In this document: in pieces, positions 1-7,068 of the stretch
How positions within the stretch are numbered: position 1 is the stretch's first letter
Layout of the letters: the number at the start of each line of letters is the position of its first letter
Source of the DNA: Actinomycetota bacterium
GTDB lineage: Bacteria; Actinomycetota; Actinomycetes; Streptosporangiales; Streptosporangiaceae
Assembly (NCBI GenBank): GCA_003161205.1
Contig: PMOU01000050.1
Span: 726 to 9,218, forward strand
DNA length: 8,493 bases
Direction of reading: 5' to 3'
The notes under the pieces: generated by a model
Database searches by the model: none
Told to the model about the DNA's origin: nothing
What the model saw: only the letters and a program-made list of their open reading frames with translations
Position numbers and translations under genes: made by a program

Positions 1-909
1 GCGGAGCAGCGGGCGGCCAGGGTCGCGGCCGGCCTGGCCGAGCTCGACCGGTGGCTGTGCGATCAGGTCCGTCAGGGCCTGGCGGCGAGCCAGCGGGCCG
101 GTTACCGGCACTGGGACGACATCGCCGCCCGGATGGTCGACGCCCAGGCACCCGGCGTGGCCGAACGTCTGCGCGCGCTCGCCGCGGTCCCGCATTCCGG
201 TCCCGGCTGGGAGGGCAGGCTGCTATCGGAGTACGCGCTGCTCCGCCTGCTCACCGTCGCCTACCGCGAGCAGGCCGCGTTGCCGCCGCCTCTCCGGGAC
301 ACCGTGCGGTCAAGGATCGGGTTCACCGTCCGCCAGGCCGACGTACTGGCCCGCGGCCGGCCGGTCAGAGACGACTGGCACGTGCTGGCCCGGCGCGATC
401 TGGATCAGGAACGGCTGCGGACGCGCCGGGTATGGCTGCGCGGGCGCAACAGCGGCCAGTATGCGCTCGTGCTCAGCTTCGCCCCGGCCGGCCAGTCGCT
501 GGACGACTCGCTCGCCGTCGGCACGCAGACCGACGCGGAGCTGGTCTTCTACCCGGCCGCCGTGCCGATGCGCGCCCTCGTCGCGACCAGGCACCAGGAG
601 GTCGGGCCGGGCGTGCCTGCCGGGGACACGGTGGCCGGGCTGCTGGCCTCGTGGGCGACGGCGCTCGGCGAGGATCCCTGGCTGGAAAGCTGGCCCGCCG
701 TCCTGGCCGCGACCCCGGCCCGTTCCCCCCGCCCGGGCCTGTTCGACGCGAGCGGCGACGCCGTGCCGCTGCACCCGGGCGCGGGTGATTGCTGGCCGCT
801 GTTCGCGCTTTCCGGCGGCGGGCCGCTGACGGTGGCGGGCGAGTGGACCCCGCGCGGCCTGTGGCCGCTGACCGCCTGGGATGAGGCCGGGATGGCGGTA
901 CCGCTTTGA
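1..909 (+). CDS. SWIM zinc finger family protein, C-terminal part (5' truncated by window)
   Basis: The frame is open from base 1 and ends at TGA 907-909, giving 302 residues with no credible start inside the window, so the gene begins upstream. The visible part matches what I remember of the C-terminal region of actinobacterial SWIM zinc finger proteins: an AELDRWLCDQVRQGL helix, then YRHWDDIAARMVDAQAPGVA, then VRSRIGFTVRQADVLA, then RRVWLRGRNSGQYALVLSF and a final WPLFALSGG/LTVAGEW segment. The SWIM motif itself (a CxC...CxH zinc ligand set, thought to bind nucleic acid or protein) would lie N-terminal to this and is not in view, so the zinc site is inferred from family knowledge. It is the first visible member of the five-gene operon and overlaps the next gene by 4 bases. 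Its exact role is unknown. An internal ATG at 133 is in frame, but conserved sequence continues before it, so it is not the start. Confidence 0.82.
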   Translation, partial: AEQRAARVAAGLAELDRWLCDQVRQGLAASQRAGYRHWDDIAARMVDAQAPGVAERLRALAAVPHSGPGWEGRLLSEYALLRLLTVAYREQAALPPPLRDTVRSRIGFTVRQADVLARGRPVRDDWHVLARRDLDQERLRTRRVWLRGRNSGQYALVLSFAPAGQSLDDSLAVGTQTDAELVFYPAAVPMRALVATRHQEVGPGVPAGDTVAGLLASWATALGEDPWLESWPAVLAATPARSPRPGLFDASGDAVPLHPGAGDCWPLFALSGGGPLTVAGEWTPRGLWPLTAWDEAGMAVPL

Positions 910-2288
910 GTACCTGGCATGACCTGGTCACCGCGAGCCTTATCGGTACCGAACGGGCCGTGGTTCCCGCAGTCCGGATCCCCGGCTTGCCCACCGCGGA
1001 CAACCCCGCAGCCGGTGACCAGGACGCCGCCGGTGAGGGCGCAGCCGTGTTCGCGCCGGGCCGGGCCCCGCACGAGGCGTCCGTGCTTCTTGATCCGGCG
1101 GCAGCGCTTCTCGATCGGGCCGCGCTGCTGACGGCCGCCCGGCGGGCGGGCCAGCCGGCCGGGCACGCGGAGCCGCTGCTGGCGGCCGAGCCGGATCCGC
1201 GGCCCCGGGTGGGCCAGGCCGCTAGCGACCGCCTCGCGCGGATGCTCAACGGAGACCATCTCGACCTGCTGACCGAATGGCTCGCCGCGGCGGTCAACCG
1301 AGACTTGCGGGTTCCGGCCCAGCTGCTGCCCGGGTTGCTGGACCGGGCCTTGAGGGTCTCCCCGGCGGATCCTGAACTGCGGCGGCTGGCGGCCGCGGCC
1401 GGCGGCCCGCGGGCCCGGTGGCTGGCCGGACTCAACGCGGAGTGGACGTTCGTGGCGGCCGGCGCTCCGGCCGGCGATGACGCCTGGCGGCTCGGTGACG
1501 TCAGCCAGCGGCGCGGCTATCTGGCCGCGCTCCGCGCCGCCGAACCCGATACGGCCACAGACCTCATCACCGCCAGCTGGGACGCGGCCGGCTCAGCTGA
1601 GCGGGTCATGTTCCTGTCGGTCCTGGCCGCCGGCCCGGCTCTAGGCCCGGCGGATGAACCGCTGCTGGAAGCCGCGCTCGATGACCGCTCCGGTGATGTG
1701 CGCAGCTGGGCCGCGTACCTGCTGGCCAGCCTGCCGGGCTCGGCCCTCGGGCAGCGGATGGCCGGACGGGCCCGGCGCGGCCTGCGGCTCGAAGCAGGTC
1801 CCCGGGGCACCCGTCTGACCGCCAGCCCTCCGGCGGAGTGCGACGCCGCGATGCGCCGGGACGGAATCGCCCCCGGGCCGGCCGCGGGACGCTCACGGCT
1901 CGCCGACCGGACGCGCCTCATGCTCGAAGTTGTCGCCCGGACCCCGCTGCGCACCTGGACGGAGACGTTCGCACTCGGCCCAGCGGCCATCGTCGCCATA
2001 CCGTCGGGTGACTGGGCCCCGGTGCTGTTCGTCGGCTGGTCACGCGCGGCGATCGCACAGCGGAACCAGGACTGGGTCGCCGCGCTGATCCACGAGGCCC
2101 TCACCGGGCGGCGCCCCGCTATGCCCGCTGAGAACAGGGCCCTGAGCCAGCTGGCCCGCCGGGCCGACCCGGCTCTCGGCGCAGCGGATGCCCTGGCCGG
2201 GCCGGAGCCCGGCGCGCCGCCGGCCGTCTGGACCGCGATCGGGGCGCTCCGGTTTCGTTACGAGATGCTGAAGGAGCTGGACGAATGA
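906..2288 (+). CDS. DUF5691 family protein with HEAT-like centre
   Basis: A 460-residue soluble protein of unknown function, recognised as DUF5691 from its opening STWHDLVTASLIGTERAVVP and its place between a SWIM protein and a MoxR ATPase. The chosen start is TTG 906-908, overlapping the upstream TGA as TTGA. It places the conserved N-terminus right at the start, and no ATG or GTG in this frame fits better. Residues about 105-165 and 205-295 are alpha-helical and Leu/Ala-rich. The stretch LLEAALDDRSGDVRSWAAYLLASLP (about 253-277, here split at D259) reads like a HEAT repeat, suggesting a protein-protein scaffold. A second conserved block at about 350-400 (WTETFALGPAAIVAI, then VLFVGWSRAAIAQRNQDW) may be the core of the family. 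There is no signal peptide, membrane segment or catalytic motif. A scaffold or adaptor role for the neighbouring MoxR/VWA pair is inference. Confidence 0.85.
   Translation: MSTWHDLVTASLIGTERAVVPAVRIPGLPTADNPAAGDQDAAGEGAAVFAPGRAPHEASVLLDPAAALLDRAALLTAARRAGQPAGHAEPLLAAEPDPRPRVGQAASDRLARMLNGDHLDLLTEWLAAAVNRDLRVPAQLLPGLLDRALRVSPADPELRRLAAAAGGPRARWLAGLNAEWTFVAAGAPAGDDAWRLGDVSQRRGYLAALRAAEPDTATDLITASWDAAGSAERVMFLSVLAAGPALGPADEPLLEAALDDRSGDVRSWAAYLLASLPGSALGQRMAGRARRGLRLEAGPRGTRLTASPPAECDAAMRRDGIAPGPAAGRSRLADRTRLMLEVVARTPLRTWTETFALGPAAIVAIPSGDWAPVLFVGWSRAAIAQRNQDWVAALIHEALTGRRPAMPAENRALSQLARRADPALGAADALAGPEPGAPPAVWTAIGALRFRYEMLKELDE
2271..2276 (+). promoter_or_regulatory. Ribosome binding site of the MoxR ATPase gene
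   Basis: AAGGAG lies 8 bases before ATG 2285, inside the 3' end of the DUF5691 gene. It is the clearest Shine-Dalgarno sequence among the four overlapping junctions. The other three starts (906, 3403, 5721) have only weak purine runs upstream and probably depend more on termination-reinitiation. Confidence 0.7.
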
Positions 2289-3406
2289 CCACAGCGGCAG
2301 CTGAGGAGCTCGGGGCGGCCGCGGGTGAAGCGGTCCTGCGCCGGCACGCGGAGCAGGAGTACGAAGCGGAGCTGTCGGCGCTGGCCGCCGCCGACGACCG
2401 GCCGCGGCCGCCGGGCTGGCGGCTGTCCCCGTGGGCGGTGACCACGTACCTGCTGGGCGGCCAGACAGGCGACGGCACCGAGATCACGCCTAAGTACGTG
2501 GGCTCGCGCCGCCTCATCGAGGTGGCCGTGGCCACGCTGGCCACCGACCGGGCCCTGCTGCTGCTCGGCGTGCCGGGAACGGCGAAGACGTGGCTGTCCG
2601 AGCATCTGGCCGCGGCCGTCTCCGGCGACTCGACCTTGATGGTGCAAGGCACCGCGGGGACGGCGGAGGAAGCGATCAGGTACGGCTGGAACTACGCGCG
2701 TCTGATCGCCGAGGGACCCTCACAGGCCGCGATGGTGCCCAGTCCAGTGATGCGTGCCATGGCAGGCGGCCAGATCGCGCGGGTGGAGGAGCTGACCCGG
2801 ATGCCCTCGGACGTGCAGGACGCGCTGATCACCATCTTGTCGGAGAAGACGCTGCCGATCCCCGAACTCGCCGGTGAGCTGCAGGCGGTCCGGGGCTTCA
2901 ACGTCATCGCCACGGCCAACGACCGGGACCGCGGCGTGAACGAGCTATCCAGCGCGCTGCGCAGGCGATTCAACACCGTCGTGCTGCCTGTCCCGGCCTC
3001 CGCCGAGCAAGAGGTGGACATCGTCGCCCGCCGGGTCGCGCAGCTCGGCCGGTCGATCGGCCTGCCGGATACCCCGCACGGCGCCGATGAAATCAGGCGC
3101 GTGGTCACGGTCTTCCGGGAGCTGCGCCAGGGCGTCACCGAAGACGGCCGGGCCAAGGTCAAGTCGCCGAGCGGCACGCTGTCCACCGCCGAGGCGATCT
3201 CCGTGATCACCAGCGGCCTCGCGCTGGCCGCCCACTTCGGCGATGGCGTGCTGCGCCCGGCCGACATCGCCGGCGGCATCACCGGCGCCGTGGTGCAAGA
3301 TCCCGTCTCGGACCGGGTCGTGTGGCAGGAGTACCTGGAGACCGTGGTGCGGGAGCGCAATGACTGGAGCGACTTCTACCGCGCCTGCCGCGAAGTCGCC
3401 GGGTGA
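2285..3406 (+). CDS. MoxR-family AAA+ ATPase
   Basis: A 373-residue cytoplasmic AAA+ ATPase of the MoxR type, a class that forms ring oligomers and remodels or matures target proteins, usually with a VWA partner. An acidic/basic helical N-terminus (about 1-45) precedes the ATPase core. Walker A is GVPGTAKT at 95-102 (Lys101). The Walker B position is IARVEEL at 164-170, with Glu168-Glu169 where most MoxR proteins have Asp-Glu. TRMPSDVQDALITILSEKTL (171-190) is the MoxR post-Walker-B helix. Sensor 1 is IATAND (Asn212), and the arginine-finger segment is SALRRRFN (223-230). The lid helices follow to about 340; a clear sensor 2 arginine in the usual MoxR place is not obvious (PSGTLSTAEA, 295-304). 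The ATG at 2285 is preceded by AAGGAG at 2271-2276, spaced 8 bases, and overlaps the previous stop as ATGA. The VWA partner is two genes downstream. Confidence 0.93.
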   Translation: MTTAAAEELGAAAGEAVLRRHAEQEYEAELSALAAADDRPRPPGWRLSPWAVTTYLLGGQTGDGTEITPKYVGSRRLIEVAVATLATDRALLLLGVPGTAKTWLSEHLAAAVSGDSTLMVQGTAGTAEEAIRYGWNYARLIAEGPSQAAMVPSPVMRAMAGGQIARVEELTRMPSDVQDALITILSEKTLPIPELAGELQAVRGFNVIATANDRDRGVNELSSALRRRFNTVVLPVPASAEQEVDIVARRVAQLGRSIGLPDTPHGADEIRRVVTVFRELRQGVTEDGRAKVKSPSGTLSTAEAISVITSGLALAAHFGDGVLRPADIAGGITGAVVQDPVSDRVVWQEYLETVVRERNDWSDFYRACREVAG

Positions 3407-5724
3407 GGGACCCCGTGGGCACCATGGTGTACGGGGTCCGGCATCACGGGCCGGGGTCGGCCCGGTCGGTCCTGGCGGCGCTGGCCGAGCAGCAGCCGGA
3501 TGTGGTGCTGATCGAGGGTCCGCCGGAGGCGGACGGGCTGGTGGAACTGGCCGCGGACCCGGAGATGGCGCCGCCGGTGGCGCTGCTGGCCTACGTGGCC
3601 GCCGACCCCCGGTCGGCGGCGTTCTGGCCGTTCGCGGGATTCTCGCCGGAGTGGCAGGCGATCCGGTACGCCCTCGAGGCGGGCGTACCGGTCCGGTTCT
3701 GTGACCTGCCGGCCGCCCATCAGCTCGCGATGGCCGAGGACAGGAGCGCGCGGCCGCGTGTCGATCCGGTCGGCGAACTGGCGGCCGCCGCCGGGTACGA
3801 CGATCCGGAGCGCTGGTGGGAGGACGTGGTGGAGCACGTCCCGGGTCCCGCGGTCTTCGCTGCCCTGGCCGAAGCCATCGGGATCCTGCGCGAGCAAGCC
3901 CCCGAACCCGACCCGCGCGACACGATCCGCGAAGCCCACATGCGCAAGGTGCTCCGTCAGACCGTCAAGGACGGCTACCAGCGGATCGCCGTGGTCTGCG
4001 GCGCCTGGCACGTGCCGGCGCTGCAATCCCTCCCGGCCGCCGCCGCGGATGACCGCCTGCTGCGCGGGCTGCCGAAGGTGAAAGCCACCCTCACCTGGGT
4101 GCCCTGGACCTACGGCCGGCTGTCCTACACCTCGGGCTACGGCGCCGGGATCCGCTCCCCCGGCTGGTATGACCACCTGTTTTCCAGCGCCCTCCTCTCC
4201 GGCAACGGGCAGCCCATCGAACGCTGGCTGGCCAAAGCCGCCGCCGTGCTGCGCGACGAAGGAATCCCGGTGTCGTCGGCACACGTGATCGAATCGGTCC
4301 GGCTGGCCGAAGCGCTCGCCGCGCTGCGCGGGCGGCCGCTGGCCGGACTGGACGAAGTCACCGAGGCGGCCCGCGCCGTGCTGTGCGAGGGCAGCGACCT
4401 GCTCACCGCGCTCATCCAGCGGCAGCTGGTCGTCGGCGAGCGGCTCGGCGCGGTGCCGGCCGCGACCCCCATGGTGCCGCTGCAGCGGGACGTGCACGAC
4501 CAGCAGCGCCGTCTCCGGCTGCCCGCGCAGGCGGCGCCACGCGACGTCGACCTGGACCTGCGCAAGCCCAACGACCTGGCCCGCAGCCACCTGCTGCATC
4601 GGCTCGCCCTGCTGGGCGTCCGCTGGGGAACCCCGCGGCAGGGCCGGACGCAGAACATCGGGACGTTCCGCGAGAGCTGGGAGCTGACCTGGCGGCCCGA
4701 GCTTGACCTGGCGCTGATCGAGGCCAGCATGTGGGGCAGCACGGTCGCCGCGGCGGCCACGGCCCGGGCCCGGTCGCTCGCGTCCGGAACCCCTGAGGCC
4801 ACCGGAACCCCTGGGTCCGCCGGCGGGCCTGGGCCGCGCGGATTCCCCGGGACCTCAGCCCTGGAGGAGCTCACGGCGCTGGTCGAGCGGTGCCTGCTCG
4901 CCGATCTCGGGGACGCCCTGCCGGCGGTGCTCGCGGCGGTCAGGGCCCGCGCCGCGCTTGACACCGATGTGACCCACCTGATGGCGGCGCTGCCATACCT
5001 GGCCAGGGCGGCCAGGTACGGCGACGTGCGGGGCACCGATCCGGCCCGGCTCGGCGAGGTCGCCGCCGAAATGATGACACGGATCTGCGCTGGCCTGCCC
5101 GCCGCCGTGGCCTCCCTGGACGAGACCGCCGAACGAGCCATGCGGGACCGCATCGACGCGGTTCATTCGGCCACCGGGCTGCTCGCCGACGGTCAGAGCC
5201 GCGAGCGCTGGCTGGATGCGCTGGCGCGGCTGCTGTCCCGCTGCCCTCCGCTGATCACCGGCCTGATCTCCGGCCGCCTGACCAGGCTGCTGCTCGACGC
5301 GGGACGGATCAGCGCCGGCGATGCGAGCACCCGGATGTCCCGCGAGCTGTCCGCCGCCGCTCCGGCTGCGGCCGCCGCGGCGTGGGCCGAGGGGTTCCTG
5401 GCCGGGAGCGGCCTGCTGCTCGTGCACGACGACAAGCTGATCGGCCTGGCCGACGGCTGGCTGGCGGGCCTGAGCGAAGACGCCTTCGCCGCGGTCCTGC
5501 CCGCGCTGCGGCGGACCTTCGGCGAGTTCGCGCCGCCCGAGCGGCAGGCGATCGGCGCGAAGGCGGCCAGGCTCGACGGCAGCGGCCGGGCACCGGCGGC
5601 CCTCGCGGAAGCCGGTGCGCAGGCTGGCGAGGATCTCGACGAGGACCGGGCGGCCATCGCGGTCCGGGCGGTCGCGGCCATCTTGCGGCTGCCCGCCGCA
5701 TCGCGCCGGGCGGCCGCATCATGA
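3403..5724 (+). CDS. DUF5682 family protein, N-terminal TraB/TIKI-like region
   Basis: A 773-residue protein recognised as DUF5682 by its opening MVYGVRHHGPGSARSVLAAL and its operon position. No experimental function is known to me. The N-terminal third carries an ordered motif set resembling the TraB/PrgY/TIKI superfamily: GVRHHGPGSA at 11-20, PDVVLIEGP at 32-40, REAHMRKVL at 176-184 and VVCGAWHVPAL at 197-207. In that superfamily the Gly-x-x-His and Glu residues are proposed metal or catalytic ligands, so a hydrolase-like active site is plausible but inferred. The middle (about 265-450) is helical and includes WGTPRQGRTQNIGTFRESWE. A Gly/Pro-rich linker at about 462-485 separates a helical, Ala/Leu-rich C-terminal half. 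The start is GTG 3403, overlapping the MoxR stop as GTGA. Alternatives are GTG 3415, which has GAGGG 5 bases upstream, and ATG 3424; all keep the first conserved motif. No signal peptide or membrane segment is evident. Confidence 0.88.
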   Translation: MRDPVGTMVYGVRHHGPGSARSVLAALAEQQPDVVLIEGPPEADGLVELAADPEMAPPVALLAYVAADPRSAAFWPFAGFSPEWQAIRYALEAGVPVRFCDLPAAHQLAMAEDRSARPRVDPVGELAAAAGYDDPERWWEDVVEHVPGPAVFAALAEAIGILREQAPEPDPRDTIREAHMRKVLRQTVKDGYQRIAVVCGAWHVPALQSLPAAAADDRLLRGLPKVKATLTWVPWTYGRLSYTSGYGAGIRSPGWYDHLFSSALLSGNGQPIERWLAKAAAVLRDEGIPVSSAHVIESVRLAEALAALRGRPLAGLDEVTEAARAVLCEGSDLLTALIQRQLVVGERLGAVPAATPMVPLQRDVHDQQRRLRLPAQAAPRDVDLDLRKPNDLARSHLLHRLALLGVRWGTPRQGRTQNIGTFRESWELTWRPELDLALIEASMWGSTVAAAATARARSLASGTPEATGTPGSAGGPGPRGFPGTSALEELTALVERCLLADLGDALPAVLAAVRARAALDTDVTHLMAALPYLARAARYGDVRGTDPARLGEVAAEMMTRICAGLPAAVASLDETAERAMRDRIDAVHSATGLLADGQSRERWLDALARLLSRCPPLITGLISGRLTRLLLDAGRISAGDASTRMSRELSAAAPAAAAAAWAEGFLAGSGLLLVHDDKLIGLADGWLAGLSEDAFAAVLPALRRTFGEFAPPERQAIGAKAARLDGSGRAPAALAEAGAQAGEDLDEDRAAIAVRAVAAILRLPAASRRAAAS
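4784..4813 (+). repeat. Short direct repeat in the DUF5682 Gly/Pro linker
   Basis: The 12-base unit CCGGAACCCCTG occurs at 4784-4795 and again at 4802-4813, an 18-base period that keeps the reading frame. It encodes the repeated Gly-Thr-Pro of a Gly/Pro-rich linker (about residues 462-485) between the middle and C-terminal parts of the DUF5682 protein. It looks like a small in-frame duplication in a disordered linker, a place where length variation between strains would be tolerated. Confidence 0.65.
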
Positions 5725-6899
5725 GCATCGACCACGACGAGCGGATGCGCCGCTGGCGGCTGGTCCTGGGCGGCGCCGACGACGGCACCGGCACCTCGCT
5801 AGACGGCGATGACGCGAGCATCGACGCGGCGCTCGGCGCCCTGTACGACTCCGATGACGCCGAAGAGAGCAGCTCTCAGTCCGGCCAGCAGCGCCGGTCC
5901 GGGCTCGGGGCATCGGCCCCGCGGGTGGCGCGCTGGCTCGGGGACATCCGTACGTTCTTCCCGGTCAGCGTGGTCCAGGTGATGCAGAAGGACGCGATCG
6001 AACGGCTCGGCCTGACCCGGCTGCTGCTGGAGCCCGAGATGCTCGACGCCGTCGAGCCCGACGTGCACCTGGTCGGCACGCTGCTCTCGCTGAGCCGGGT
6101 GATACCGGAGCAGGCGCGGGAGTCGGCCCGTGCGGTGGTCCGCACGGTGACCAGGGACCTGGAACGCCGGCTGGCTCAGCGGACTCGTTCGGCGGTGGCC
6201 GGGGCGTTGAACCGGGCGAACCGCACGAGCAGGCCGAGGCGGCACGCGGACATCGACTGGGACCGGACGATCCGTGCGAACCTGCGGAACTACCTGCCGA
6301 GCCACCGGACGATCGTGCCCAGCCGGCTGATCGGCTACGCCAGGAAGCAGCAGGCGGTGGCGCGTGACGTCATCATCTGCCTGGACCAGAGCGGCTCGAT
6401 GGCTTCCTCGGTCGTGTACGCCGGGGTGTTCGGCGCGGTGCTCGCCTCGATCGGGTCGCTCCGCACCTTCGTGGTCGCCTTCGATACCGCGGTCGTCGAC
6501 CTGACCGACCAGCTCAGCGACCCGGTCGACGTGCTCTTCGGCACCCAGCTCGGCGGCGGCACGGACATCAACCGGGCCCTGGCCTACTGCCAGCAGCTGA
6601 TCACGCGCCCGGCCAGCACGATCTTCATCTTGGTCAGCGACCTGTTCGAAGGCGGCAACCGGGACGAGATGCTGCACCGGGTCGCCGCTCTGACCGCCGC
6701 GGGCACGCAGGTCATCGCGCTGCTCACGCTGTCCGACGACGGCGCACCCGGCTACGACCACGAGAACGCCGCCGCCCTGGCCGAGCTGGGCGTCCCCGCG
6801 TTCGCGTGCACGCCCGACTCGTTCCCCGACCTGATGGCCGCCGCCATCGAACGCCGTGACGTCACCGAGTGGGCCCGCCGCCGCCCGCTCTCCGCCTGA
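5721..6899 (+). CDS. VWA domain protein (MoxR partner)
   Basis: A 392-residue protein with a C-terminal von Willebrand factor A domain, the usual partner of MoxR ATPases; in RavA/ViaA-like systems the VWA protein links motor and substrate. The N-terminus (about 15-55) is acidic and probably disordered. Residues 65-215 form a helical region (VVQVMQKDAIERLGLTRLLL at 84-103, then a basic helix around 145-175). The VWA fold follows from about 215 to 385. Its MIDAS metal site is complete: DQSGS with Asp222, Ser224 and Ser226, then Thr281 in GGGTDIN, and Asp307 in LVSDLFEGG, so Mg2+-dependent binding should be intact. The start is ATG 5721, overlapping the DUF5682 stop as ATGA. The frame stays open upstream to 5382, but that extension lies wholly inside DUF5682 and does not look like VWA-family sequence. 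It is the last gene of the operon and is followed by a strong hairpin. Confidence 0.93.
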   Translation: MSIDHDERMRRWRLVLGGADDGTGTSLDGDDASIDAALGALYDSDDAEESSSQSGQQRRSGLGASAPRVARWLGDIRTFFPVSVVQVMQKDAIERLGLTRLLLEPEMLDAVEPDVHLVGTLLSLSRVIPEQARESARAVVRTVTRDLERRLAQRTRSAVAGALNRANRTSRPRRHADIDWDRTIRANLRNYLPSHRTIVPSRLIGYARKQQAVARDVIICLDQSGSMASSVVYAGVFGAVLASIGSLRTFVVAFDTAVVDLTDQLSDPVDVLFGTQLGGGTDINRALAYCQQLITRPASTIFILVSDLFEGGNRDEMLHRVAALTAAGTQVIALLTLSDDGAPGYDHENAAALAELGVPAFACTPDSFPDLMAAAIERRDVTEWARRRPLSA

Positions 6900-6930
6900 T
6901 TTATCCGTTTTGTGGCGATACGGAAAGTCG

Positions 6931-6978
6931 ATGGATGCCGCAGCGTACCCATTCTTTTCGGTACGCTGCAGCATCCGT
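6931..6978. terminator. Strong hairpin between convergent genes, probable bidirectional terminator
   Basis: GGATGC, one mismatch, GCAGCGTACC (6933-6949) pairs with GGTACGCTGC, mismatch, GCATCC (6960-6976) around a 10-base loop, 6950-6959. The stem has 16 Watson-Crick pairs interrupted only by one C-A mismatch (6939/6970), and it extends by a wobble and an A-T pair to 6931/6978. It starts 32 bases after the VWA stop and lies before the end of the oppositely oriented methyltransferase gene, so it can serve both. No long U-tract follows on either strand, which is common for actinobacterial terminators. An RNA-stability or transcript-end processing role is the alternative. Confidence 0.75.
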
Positions 6979-6988
6979 GACAATGCCG

Positions 6989-7031
6989 CGCTAAGCCCGA
7001 GGGCGACTCGCGGGGCGGGCAGCGCTTAGCG
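6989..7031. repeat. Weaker inverted repeat in the convergent intergenic region
   Basis: CGCTAAGC at 6989-6996 is the exact reverse complement of GCTTAGCG at 7024-7031, with a GC-rich 27-base spacer. It lies between the strong hairpin and the 3' end of the methyltransferase gene. It could be a secondary terminator stem for that - strand gene, but eight pairs with a long loop is modest evidence. The rest of 6900-7068 shows no gene or other structure that I can support. Confidence 0.4.
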
Positions 7032-7068
7032 GGACGGGTGGTGCATCAGCTTAGGCGGAGCGGCGGGT

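Noticed and set aside
51..788. 245-codon open frame on the + strand inside the SWIM gene
   Set aside because: Arg/Pro/Gly-rich translation in another frame of a conserved coding region.
473..1435. 320-codon open frame on the - strand across the SWIM/DUF5691 junction
   Set aside because: Arg/Ser/Ala/Pro-rich shadow frame with no motif, opposite two conserved genes.
3376..4599. Long 407-codon open frame on the - strand opposite MoxR/DUF5682
   Set aside because: Gly/Gln/Arg/His-rich composition with no recognisable motif, fully antisense to a conserved gene; typical by-product of very high GC coding sequence.
5382..5720. In-frame upstream extension of the VWA protein to ATG 5382
   Set aside because: It would overlap DUF5682 by over 300 bases and encodes Arg/Gly-rich sequence. 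The ATGA overlap at 5721 matches the other operon junctions, and the protein begins naturally there.
5799..6983. 394-codon open frame on the - strand opposite the VWA gene
   Set aside because: Antisense to a VWA domain with a complete MIDAS site, composition dominated by Arg/Gly/Asp/Val, and it runs through the terminator hairpin; no family resemblance.
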